A stretch of 31,588 nucleotides of DNA from a virus: IMG/VR virus record IMGVR_UViG_3300022074_000219, positions 1 to 31,588 of that record. One strand, given 5' to 3'. Under the pieces are notes generated by a model, which did not search any database, was not told where the DNA came from, and worked only from the letters and a program-made list of their open reading frames with translations. Of the stretch, positions 16,117-21,662 are shown piece after piece; within the stretch, counting starts at the first letter, position 1; the number at the start of each line of letters is the position of its first letter. A program made the position numbers and the translations under genes.

Positions 16117-17432
16117 AAGTATTAAGTTTATTTGATGGTATGAGTTGCGGTCAGATAGCGCTTAATCGACTTGGTATTAAAGTTGATAAGTATTACGCCA
16201 GCGAGATTGATAAGTATGCAATCGAAGTCACACAAAAAAACTTTCCTGACACAATCCAAGTTGGCGATGTGTGCGAGCTAAAAGCAGAAGATTATCAAGA
16301 CATAGATTTAATTATGGCAGGCTCGCCTTGTCAGGGTTTTTCTTTTGCAGGTAAACAGTTGGCCTTTGAAGATCCAAGGTCTGCATTGTTCTTTGAATTT
16401 GTTCGATTGTTAAAAGCAATCAAACCAAAGTATTTTTTACTTGAGAACGTCAGAATGAAGAAAGAATATTTAGCAGTCATCACCGAGCAAGTGTCGGCTT
16501 GTTATCCTGATTATCAAGGTAATGATTTATTTGGTGGTCGTATTGAGCCTATATTTATTAATAGCGCCTTAGTGAGCGCTCAATCTAGGCAAAGATACTA
16601 TTGGACCAACATACCTGGCATTGAGCAACCAGAGGACAAAGGTATAGTCTTGCGAGATATTTTGGAAGATGAATATTTAAGTGAAAAAGATAAATCATAT
16701 TGCATAGACGCTAATTATTATAAAGGCGCAAGCGTTGAGCAATATAAAAACAAATCACGAAGGCAGTTAGTAAGCAAACCAAAACAAGTTGGCACGGCTG
16801 TTGACGTAAGCGGACATGACATACTTAAAAGAGTTTATTCACCAGACGGTAAATCACCTACGCTTAACACCATGGGTGGTGGCAATCGAGAACCTAAAGT
16901 TGTAAGCGGTGCAGCTTTTCGTGGCAGAGCTTACGATAAAGACGGTAAACGTATGGACAAAAACGGCGTTTCTGTAGCTAACCAAACAAAGCAAATGTTA
17001 GAACTGCGTAAAGACGATAAATCCAATGCGATTACTACAGTATTTAAAGATAGTGTGGTTGTTTCAAACGATACAGAAGAGCGCATTATAGTTGATGAAG
17101 AAAATAGACAATTAATTATCGCCGAGGCTACTAAAAAAGGTTATACGGTTATTGAAGATGGCGATTGCTTTGACATTAATTATCCAAAGTCAAAGACAAG
17201 GCGCGGCAGAAACATGAAATACAAATGCAATGCTTTAACGCCAACGGCACAAGATTATATGCGTTTTGAAAACTTAACTTGGCGCAAGCTCACGCCGTTA
17301 GAGTGTGAACGTTTACAGACTGTGCCTGATAATTACACGGAGGGCGTATCAAATACGCAAAGATATAAGATGTTAGGCAACGGCTGGACGGTGGACGTTA
17401 TCGCGCACATACTCGCCAATATGGAGCTATGA
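16107..17432 (+). CDS. C5-cytosine DNA methyltransferase, 441 aa
   Basis: The motif set is complete: I LSLFDGMSCG (residues 6-15), IV GSPCQGFSF with catalytic Cys75, VI ENVR (113-116), VIII QSRQRYYW (159-166) and X GNGWTVDVIAHIL near the end. The variable part between VIII and IX (about 170-390) is the target-recognition region. The start is a TTG at 16107, since no ATG exists before motif I; GGAG lies about 8 bases upstream. It overlaps the primase by 10 bases. Orphan phage C5 methyltransferases are known to protect the genome from host restriction. The recognised sequence cannot be read off. No restriction enzyme is beside it. Confidence 0.93.
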   Translation: MGLKVLSLFDGMSCGQIALNRLGIKVDKYYASEIDKYAIEVTQKNFPDTIQVGDVCELKAEDYQDIDLIMAGSPCQGFSFAGKQLAFEDPRSALFFEFVRLLKAIKPKYFLLENVRMKKEYLAVITEQVSACYPDYQGNDLFGGRIEPIFINSALVSAQSRQRYYWTNIPGIEQPEDKGIVLRDILEDEYLSEKDKSYCIDANYYKGASVEQYKNKSRRQLVSKPKQVGTAVDVSGHDILKRVYSPDGKSPTLNTMGGGNREPKVVSGAAFRGRAYDKDGKRMDKNGVSVANQTKQMLELRKDDKSNAITTVFKDSVVVSNDTEERIIVDEENRQLIIAEATKKGYTVIEDGDCFDINYPKSKTRRGRNMKYKCNALTPTAQDYMRFENLTWRKLTPLECERLQTVPDNYTEGVSNTQRYKMLGNGWTVDVIAHILANMEL

Positions 17433-17433
17433 A

Positions 17434-17676
17434 TTGAAACTTAAAGACAACATAAACCCAAAGCATTATAAGCGTGGCGCGATTGAGTGCATTGACGCTA
17501 TCCAGGCAAGTTTAAGCGAAGAACAATTTAAAGGTTATCTAAAGGCGAGCGCGATAAAATATTTATGGCGTTATGAGCAAAAGAACGGACTCGAAGATTT
17601 GCAGAAAGCAGATTGGTTTTTACAACGATTAATTAAGGAGGAGCAATGTCCAAAGGATCTAACCCAAGACCAATGA
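17434..17676 (+). CDS. DUF3310 protein, 80 aa, TTG start
   Basis: The frame starts at TTG 17434, one base after the methyltransferase stop, with GGAG close upstream. The family pattern is clear: NPKHYKRGAIECIDAI, then EQFKGYLKASAIKYLWRYEQKN and GLEDLQKADWFLQRL. DUF3310 proteins are small and helical. They are common in phage replication regions, sometimes called nucleotide-kinase-like, but their activity is unknown. Here the gene lies beside primase and methyltransferase, matching that context. The next small gene starts inside its 3' end. Confidence 0.8.
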   Translation: MKLKDNINPKHYKRGAIECIDAIQASLSEEQFKGYLKASAIKYLWRYEQKNGLEDLQKADWFLQRLIKEEQCPKDLTQDQ

Positions 17677-17789
17677 ACAGAGATAAATTTAACGAAAACT
17701 TTGATAGAATTTTCGGCAAAAAGAAGGTGGATAAAACTAAGAGTGATGGCAGTAAAAGCAACAACGATGGTTGCAAAATGCAACAATAG
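17646..17789 (+). CDS. Small basic conserved phage protein (MSKGSNPRP type), 47 aa
   Basis: AAGGAGG lies directly before the ATG and marks a strong start. The protein begins MSKGSNPRPMNRDKFNENF, with NFDRIFGKKK after it. This N-terminus recurs in many tailed phages just after DUF3310 genes. Its last 16 residues (Asn, Ser, Lys, Gln-rich) are encoded by the start of the 22-bp repeat array and show no protein-like constraint, as if non-coding signals shape them. It overlaps the DUF3310 gene by 31 bases. Function unknown. Confidence 0.7.
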   Translation: MSKGSNPRPMNRDKFNENFDRIFGKKKVDKTKSDGSKSNNDGCKMQQ

Positions 17790-17843
17790 TTGGCTAAGTA
17801 TGCAACATACGTTGGCAGTAAATGCAACACATATCCATATACA
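17734..17843. repeat. Five-unit iteron-like array, 22-bp period (candidate replication origin)
   Basis: The octamer ATGCAACA starts at 17778, 17800 and 17822, with AAGCAACA at 17756, so four copies lie exactly 22 bases apart. The second half of the unit (consensus GTTGGCAGTAA) recurs at 17745 as GATGGCAGTAA, at 17789 as GTTGGCTAAGT and at 17811 exactly, close to the same period. The R2 half is displaced by one base. An inverted pair GTTGCA-aaa-TGCAAC spans 17770-17784. AT-rich DNA with CATAACATA repeats follows to about 17858. Two helical turns per unit, an AT-rich flank and a downstream HTH gene are the marks of iteron origins. An operator array is the alternative. Confidence 0.6.
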
Positions 17844-17858
17844 TAACATAACATACTT

Positions 17859-17883
17859 TTGGCCTACGCTTGCGCTAGGCCAA
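17859..17883. other. Strong hairpin upstream of a ribosome site
   Basis: TTGGCCTA (17859-17866) and TAGGCCAA (17876-17883) are perfect inverted copies. The inner CGC and GCG can extend the stem around a TT loop with one bulge. It is followed by GAAAGGAG and the ATG at 17897, not by a T-run, so it is not an intrinsic terminator. It may stabilise the message, act as an origin-associated structure or tune translation. Confidence 0.5.
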
Positions 17884-17896
17884 GAAAGGAGAAAAC

Positions 17897-18088
17897 ATGA
17901 AGAAAAGTTTACGAATATTTTTAACTAGATTCTTGTGGGACGACGAGGATTATACAGGGCCTAATATTTATGCGAAGAGTGAGCGCGAGGCGCAAGCGAT
18001 AGCAGAATATTACGGTTGTGATGTCGTCGGTGAATTAACAGATGTAGTGAGCGAGGAGAGCGAGTGCGTGAGCAAGAAGATACATTAA
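17897..18088 (+). CDS. Hypothetical protein, 63 aa
   Basis: AAGGAG lies 7 bases before the ATG. The protein starts with a basic, partly hydrophobic helix (KKSLRIFLTRFLW) and continues with an acidic region (YAKSEREAQAIAEYYGCDVVGELTD), then VVSEESECV. The fold looks like a small alpha/beta unit similar to those seen in short phage proteins with repeated 'Y.K..RE.EA' helices. It overlaps the next gene by 25 bases, so the two are probably translated together. Function unknown. Confidence 0.65.
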   Translation: MKKSLRIFLTRFLWDDEDYTGPNIYAKSEREAQAIAEYYGCDVVGELTDVVSEESECVSKKIH

Positions 18089-18543
18089 AGTATTGGTGGA
18101 TTACTGAGGAGAACGTAGAGAGCGAGAGCGGTTTGATTGAGCAAGCCGTTTGGTATCAATATAAAGATTTCAAAAAGTTAAAGCGTGTAGCGTGGAAGTG
18201 GTTCAGAGCGCGAGCTGGGCGTAAGGATCTCACGCCTGCGAGCAAGTTAGTTCTGTGGGCGCTAGTAGAGAGGCATAGATATAACTGTATGGGTGTGCGC
18301 GATTCGTTGAGCTATATTTCTAAGATGACAGGATTGAACCGACATACTGTGTCGCGGTGTGTGCATGAGCTTGCGAGTGAGGAAAAGAATATCATCTGGA
18401 TAGCGGCAGAGAGCGAGAAACTTCTCATGCGAAAGATTAAGAAAGGGTATAAAACTTATATATTGTTTGTGGGATTGAATAGGGCGCTTAAAGATAGTGA
18501 GCGCGGTCTAGGAGAAAACACATTTTTGGAGAGTGATGATTAA
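18064..18543 (+). CDS. HTH (HTH_36-like) protein, putative replication initiator, 159 aa
   Basis: The GTG at 18064 is the furthest upstream start; it overlaps the previous gene. The core (residues 57-105) reads LTPASKLVLWALVERHRY, SYISKMTGLNRHTVSRCVHE, a helix-turn-helix of the HTH_36 type typical of phage O-like or plasmid replication initiators. A basic patch (KKLKRVAWKWFRARAGRKD) precedes the HTH and would suit DNA binding. It is the last rightward early gene and lies close to the iteron-like array. The link between them is inference, but the location is what a Rep/iteron pair would have. A general transcription factor remains possible. Confidence 0.7.
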   Translation: MREQEDTLKYWWITEENVESESGLIEQAVWYQYKDFKKLKRVAWKWFRARAGRKDLTPASKLVLWALVERHRYNCMGVRDSLSYISKMTGLNRHTVSRCVHELASEEKNIIWIAAESEKLLMRKIKKGYKTYILFVGLNRALKDSERGLGENTFLESDD

Positions 18544-18551
18544 CCGCGCTC
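18499..18551. other. Long-loop inverted repeat at the convergent gene end
   Basis: GAGCGCGGT (18499-18507) is inversely repeated as ACCGCGCTC (18543-18551), nine perfect bases with a 35-base loop. It spans the end of the HTH gene, just before the convergent leftward genes. The following bases are T-rich but not a T-run. A transcript-end or processing role is possible. Confidence 0.35.
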
Positions 18552-18558
18552 TTGGTTA

Positions 18559-18687
18559 TTATAGTTTATTGTCTCTCTCTTGTATTGCTTTTAATGTGTT
18601 TATCTTATCTATGGCTTTAGCTATTTCTTGCGTAGTCATATCATGGTAATCCGCATTTAAGCGTTGTTCTAATTCTTCTATTGTCAT
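18559..18687 (-). CDS. Hypothetical small helical protein, 42 aa
   Basis: Leftward frame whose ATG (18685-18687) overlaps the TGA of the gene behind it, as ATGA, indicating coupled translation. The protein (starting MTIEELEQRLNADYH and ending AIQERDNKL) is charged and helical with Glu, Gln and Lys heptad-like spacing. No known family. It is the last member of a four-gene leftward operon. The reading frame is supported mainly by the overlap and by plausible composition, so I rate it as moderate. Confidence 0.55.
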   Translation of the reverse strand: MTIEELEQRLNADYHDMTTQEIAKAIDKINTLKAIQERDNKL

Positions 18688-18851
18688 AACAAACCTTTAA
18701 ACCTGCCTTCCTCAGACCATTGTAAAACTGTTCTGGCTCGTAGTAATGGGTCGGCTATGTAATAGCTAAAGACCTGGTCGCCTTCAGAATTGAAAGCGAC
18801 AAACCTGTTTTCTTGTTGGTAGATTTCTACCGCGTGGTTATTTGTTTTCAT
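18684..18851 (-). CDS. Hypothetical small protein, 55 aa
   Basis: The start is set at 18851 because GGAG lies six bases before that ATG; an upstream in-frame ATG has no such site. The protein reads beta-like first (VEIYQQENRFVAFNSEGDQVF) and then helical (ADPLLRARTVLQWSEEGRF). The end overlaps the next gene by four bases and the beginning overlaps the gene behind by 14 bases. No cysteines or membrane segments. Not recognised. Tight coupling to its neighbours supports expression. Confidence 0.62.
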   Translation of the reverse strand: MKTNNHAVEIYQQENRFVAFNSEGDQVFSYYIADPLLRARTVLQWSEEGRFKGLL

Positions 18852-18957
18852 TGGTCTCCTTTGATTTGGCTTTTCGCGCTTGCTTGTTTTTATCTTCAAG
18901 CATTTTTATGTAGATAGCGTTATCTTTAACTGGTATTTCTTTCCATTGTTTAGTCAT
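18838..18957 (-). CDS. Hypothetical small basic protein, 39 aa
   Basis: The leader AGGAGAAAACA lies directly before the ATG and is shared with the next gene upstream. The protein has a short first part (TKQWKEIPVKDNAIYIKMLE) and a Lys/Ala/Glu-rich second half (DKNKQARKAKSKETNENK) that is probably a charged helix. It overlaps the genes on both sides. It is too short for a domain call. The ribosome site is the strongest evidence for it. Confidence 0.55.
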   Translation of the reverse strand: MTKQWKEIPVKDNAIYIKMLEDKNKQARKAKSKETNENK

Positions 18958-19255
18958 TGTTTTCTCCTAATTTCTTAACAAAATCTTCCCAGCCTTCTAC
19001 ATAATTAGAAATGAAAATATCGTCATTACCTTCAAAGTCGTATTTCAAAGTAGTTTCTTTTTCCCATTTGCCATCTATTTTGGACCAGTCAACTTCTACT
19101 GGTTCTATTCTTAATAAATAGCTGTAATTAGGACAAGTAAGTTTGACTAAGTTATCTAAAGCGGGTTTGAGTTCTGTATATTCGCTTACCATATCCCAGT
19201 GAGGCGTATCTCCTTCTTGTGTGATTTTTACTAAATGATATTCTACTTTATGCAT
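18950..19255 (-). CDS. Hypothetical acidic protein, 101 aa, first of leftward operon
   Basis: The ATG at 19255 is preceded by AAGGAGAAAACA; an in-frame extension to 19309 lacks any ribosome site. The protein alternates beta and acidic helical parts (KVEYHLVKITQEGDTPHWDM, then LKPALDNLVKLTCPNYSYLL and DWSKIDGKWEKETTLKYDFE). Tyr/Trp-rich strands suggest a small beta-containing fold. No known family. The operon points away from the terminase genes and toward the end of the early operon, so it is transcribed independently of both. It could be an accessory or host-takeover gene. Confidence 0.65.
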   Translation of the reverse strand: MHKVEYHLVKITQEGDTPHWDMVSEYTELKPALDNLVKLTCPNYSYLLRIEPVEVDWSKIDGKWEKETTLKYDFEGNDDIFISNYVEGWEDFVKKLGENND

Positions 19256-19300
19256 TGTTTTCTCCTTAGTTATGTAAGAAATCATTTCCTTACATTCACT

Positions 19301-19328
19301 ATAATACACGAAACTACACTCAATGCAA
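19301..19328 (-). promoter_or_regulatory. Putative promoter of leftward small-gene operon
   Basis: On the minus strand, TTGCAT (19323-19328) and TATTAT (19301-19306) are 16 bases apart. They lie about 45 bases upstream of the first leftward ATG. The region is AT-rich, which lowers specificity. It is the only such pair in the stretch before that gene. Confidence 0.35.
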
Positions 19329-19360
19329 TAAATAAATGTATAAAAAAGTATTTTGACATA

Positions 19361-19366
19361 TATAAT
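19361..19366 (+). promoter_or_regulatory. -10 element TATAAT just before TerS start
   Basis: A perfect TATAAT at 19361-19366 ends 7 bases before the terminase small subunit ATG. Transcription would start at or next to the start codon. No good -35 is found at the right distance (GTATAA at 19338-19343), and a TTGACA at 19353 lies too close to serve. There is no Shine-Dalgarno in front of the gene. Confidence 0.4.
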
Positions 19367-19373
19367 TGTTTAC

Positions 19374-19817
19374 ATGGAAACTAAACCTAAGTCAAAAGCT
19401 GGTAGAAAAAGAATTAAATTTGACGAAGAAACTTTAGAAAAGATAGAAAACTGGGCTGGAAAAGGACTGTCAGAATCACAAATAGCAGATTTGTTAAATT
19501 GCTCATTGTCAACAATAGCAAGGAATAAACGAAATAATGACAAATTTGGCACAGCCCTTAAGACAGGAAAAGCTAGAGCTATCGCCGCGATTTCAAACAA
19601 AGTTTACGAAAATGCTTTAGAAGGCAAGGAAAATTCTGCTTTTTTCTTTCTCCGTAACAGAGATCCAGACAATTGGTCGGATAGACAAGAGGTAAATCAC
19701 AACATAAACCTTAAACAAATCATGCAAAATTCTAAAAATAGACTAATAGAAGGCGAAATAGTAGAAAAACAGGCCATTTCCGTCCCACTCCCTAAGAAGA
19801 AGTTGACCGAAGAATAA
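19374..19817 (+). CDS. terS: Terminase small subunit, 147 aa
   Basis: The ATG at 19374 is chosen over a TTG at 19353 that overlaps the promoter region. An HTH occupies residues 32-52 (LSESQIADLLNCSLSTIARN), and the following helical part (KARAIAAISNKVYENALEG, then FFFLRNRDPDNWSDRQEV) is the usual oligomerisation region of phage TerS. The phrase 'FFLRNR.PD.WSDR' recurs in phage TerS proteins. It binds the packaging signal and hands DNA to TerL. The gene is followed by a 94-base gap, a small membrane gene and TerL. No Shine-Dalgarno is visible; leaderless translation is possible. Confidence 0.85.
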   Translation: METKPKSKAGRKRIKFDEETLEKIENWAGKGLSESQIADLLNCSLSTIARNKRNNDKFGTALKTGKARAIAAISNKVYENALEGKENSAFFFLRNRDPDNWSDRQEVNHNINLKQIMQNSKNRLIEGEIVEKQAISVPLPKKKLTEE

Positions 19818-19911
19818 AATACCTTGAAAAACCAGGAGAAAAATTAAAAATGGCCCCCCTTATTTTCTAGCGGCGGTAGTATTTATATATAACCTTTGAA
19901 ATAAATTTTTT
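19818..19911. other. Intercistronic region between TerS and the small membrane gene
   Basis: It holds AGGAG (19834-19838) followed by an ATG at 19850 that opens a six-codon minicistron (MAPLIF, stop TAG). A C6 run (19853-19858) stands out in AT-rich DNA. TATATA lies near 19890. A packaging site (pac or cos) near TerS would fit here, but nothing in the sequence proves it. In another frame, upstream residues of this stretch read RRIKYLEKPGEKLKMAPLIF, which may be chance. Confidence 0.3.
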
Positions 19912-20139
19912 ATGAAAATTAACAGAAAAGCATTTATAGAGTCAGTCACCGATACAACGCTTGGTGCAGTATTTAACTTTCCAATATCATGGGCCACCCT
20001 TGCTCTCTTGCTCATGTTCACTACTGACGCGCTTTTTATTTCTGTAGTCCAACTCACAGTCCTCACCGTCGCTGCTATTATTAGACGTTACTGCACAAGA
20101 ATTTATTTTGATGAGATGAACAAGAAGAATGAAGTATAG
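19912..20139 (+). CDS. Small two-helix membrane protein (DUF7220-like), 75 aa
   Basis: The protein has a short N-terminus (MKINRKAFIESVTDTTLGAV) and two hydrophobic helices, about residues 19-40 (FNFPISWATLALLLMFTTD) and 42-58 (FISVVQLTVLTVAAIIRR). A basic, hydrophilic tail (CTRIYFDEMNKKN) follows. The pattern 'S..E..TdTt.G' with a terminal R.Y..R..F recalls small phage membrane proteins annotated DUF7220 and found near terminase genes; their role is unknown. No clear ribosome site precedes the ATG. It overlaps TerL by 11 bases. Confidence 0.68.
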   Translation: MKINRKAFIESVTDTTLGAVFNFPISWATLALLLMFTTDALFISVVQLTVLTVAAIIRRYCTRIYFDEMNKKNEV

Positions 20140-21661
20140 TCCGCAACAAGAACAAGAGCTGATGACCGAACTATGGTCACCAATAGTCAAAGATAATCCG
20201 TACAACTTTGTTAAATATTGCTTCCCTTGGGGACAAAAGGACACCCCCCTCGAAGATTTTGAAGGACCAAGGCAATGGCAAGAAAAAATTTTGCGAGAAA
20301 TTACAACGCATATCCAACGTAACGAAAGAGTCGATATGCCAGAGATGTTTAGGCTCGCCGTCGCCTCTGGTCGCGGTATAGGTAAATCTGCTCTCGTCGC
20401 CTGGCTAATTATCTGGATGCTCTCCACGCGCTTGGGGTCGACGATTATTGTTACCGCTAACACCGAACAACAATTACGCTCAAGAACTTGGGCTGAGTTA
20501 GGTAAATGGCTAACGCTTGCCATAAACTCGCATTGGTTTACTAAAACCGCTACTGCAATTAAGCCTGCGGCTTGGTTTGAAGAAGCGTTGATTAGAGATC
20601 TTAAAATCGACACAGGTTATTACTACGCGCAAGCGCAACTGTGGAGCGAGGAAAATCCTGACGCTTTCGCAGGGATTCACTCTAATTACGGCGTTTGCCT
20701 GATTATGGATGAGGCATCTGGTATACCTGCGCCGATTTACTCAGTCTCGGAAGGATTCTTCTCAGAACCAACTACCGATAGATATTGGTTTTGTTTTTCT
20801 AATCCAAGACGGAACACAGGTCCGTTTTACGACTGTTTTCACAGCAATCGCTCTTTTTGGAAGAACGAACAAATTGACTCGCGCACCGTCGAAGGCACGG
20901 ATAAAGAATTATTTCAGCGCATGCTCGAACAATACGGGGATGACTCTACTGTTGCCAGGGTTGAGGTAATGGGAGAGTTCCCCCGTGCCGACGACGATAC
21001 CGTTATTCCAATGGAGTTAGTCCGCGCTGCAATAGACCGAGACGTAGCACTAACGGCGAGTGAGCCGATTTTATGGGGTTTAGACGTAGCCCGCTTTGGC
21101 GGTGACTCTAGCGCGTTGTGTGTGCGCCAGGGTAATACTGTCTTTGAGATAACTAACTTTCAATCTATGGATCTTATGCAGCTCTGCGGAGTTGTGAAAA
21201 ATAAATTTGACGATTGTACGGCGATGGAAAGACCGCAAGAAATATTAATCGATGTGATTGGTTTAGGAGCTGGCGTCGTCGATAGGTTAGCCGAACAGAA
21301 TTTACCTGTGCGCGGTGTCAACGTTGCCGAAGCGCCAAGTACGAAAAAGAATTATTTAAACTTACGAGCCGAGTTATGGTTCAAGGTAAAAGATTGGTTG
21401 GCGCAGCGTGATTGCAGACTTCCTAACGATGATGAGCTTGTTTCTGAATTAGCTGCGCCGTCTTACAAATATACTTCAACAGGCAAAATAAAAATAGAGT
21501 CAAAAGAAGAAATGAAGAAAAGAGGCATCAAATCACCAGACAAAGCCGACGCACTCGCGCTGACGATGGCAAGTAGCGCCGCAAGTTTTGGTGGCGGTGA
21601 GAGCTTTATGGGGTATAATTTTCGCAAGCCTGTTAAATCGAGAATAATACGAGTTGGCTAA
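20129..21661 (+). CDS. terL: Terminase large subunit, 510 aa
   Basis: The N-terminal ATPase has Walker A ASGRGIGKSAL (Lys86), Walker B CLIMDEAS (Asp194, Glu195) and the coupling motif FSNPRRNTG (about 223-231). The C-terminal nuclease has Asp319 (WGLDVARFGGDSSAL), Asp375 (ILIDVIGLGAG) and Asp474 (SPDKADALALT), the RuvC-like metal-binding triad. The length (510) fits the family. It cuts concatemers and pumps DNA into the prohead through the portal encoded next. It overlaps the small membrane gene by 11 bases. The frame on the opposite strand that is open here is a shadow. Confidence 0.95.
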   Translation: MKYSPQQEQELMTELWSPIVKDNPYNFVKYCFPWGQKDTPLEDFEGPRQWQEKILREITTHIQRNERVDMPEMFRLAVASGRGIGKSALVAWLIIWMLSTRLGSTIIVTANTEQQLRSRTWAELGKWLTLAINSHWFTKTATAIKPAAWFEEALIRDLKIDTGYYYAQAQLWSEENPDAFAGIHSNYGVCLIMDEASGIPAPIYSVSEGFFSEPTTDRYWFCFSNPRRNTGPFYDCFHSNRSFWKNEQIDSRTVEGTDKELFQRMLEQYGDDSTVARVEVMGEFPRADDDTVIPMELVRAAIDRDVALTASEPILWGLDVARFGGDSSALCVRQGNTVFEITNFQSMDLMQLCGVVKNKFDDCTAMERPQEILIDVIGLGAGVVDRLAEQNLPVRGVNVAEAPSTKKNYLNLRAELWFKVKDWLAQRDCRLPNDDELVSELAAPSYKYTSTGKIKIESKEEMKKRGIKSPDKADALALTMASSAASFGGGESFMGYNFRKPVKSRIIRVG

Positions 21662-21662
21662 T

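Noticed and set aside
19353-19373. TTG start of TerS at 19353
   Set aside because: It would overlap the promoter-like TATAAT and add an unlikely hydrophobic leader; ATG at 19374 gives the normal basic TerS start.
19987-20613. Long open frame on the minus strand, 208 codons
   Set aside because: It lies opposite TerL and the membrane gene; the protein looks composition-driven and has no ribosome site. Shadow.
10608-20650. GAGCGAG as a Chi-like or orientation motif (ten plus-strand copies, one on the minus strand)
   Set aside because: Nine of ten copies lie in frame as AGC-GAG (Ser-Glu), so codon preference of this module explains them without a motif function.
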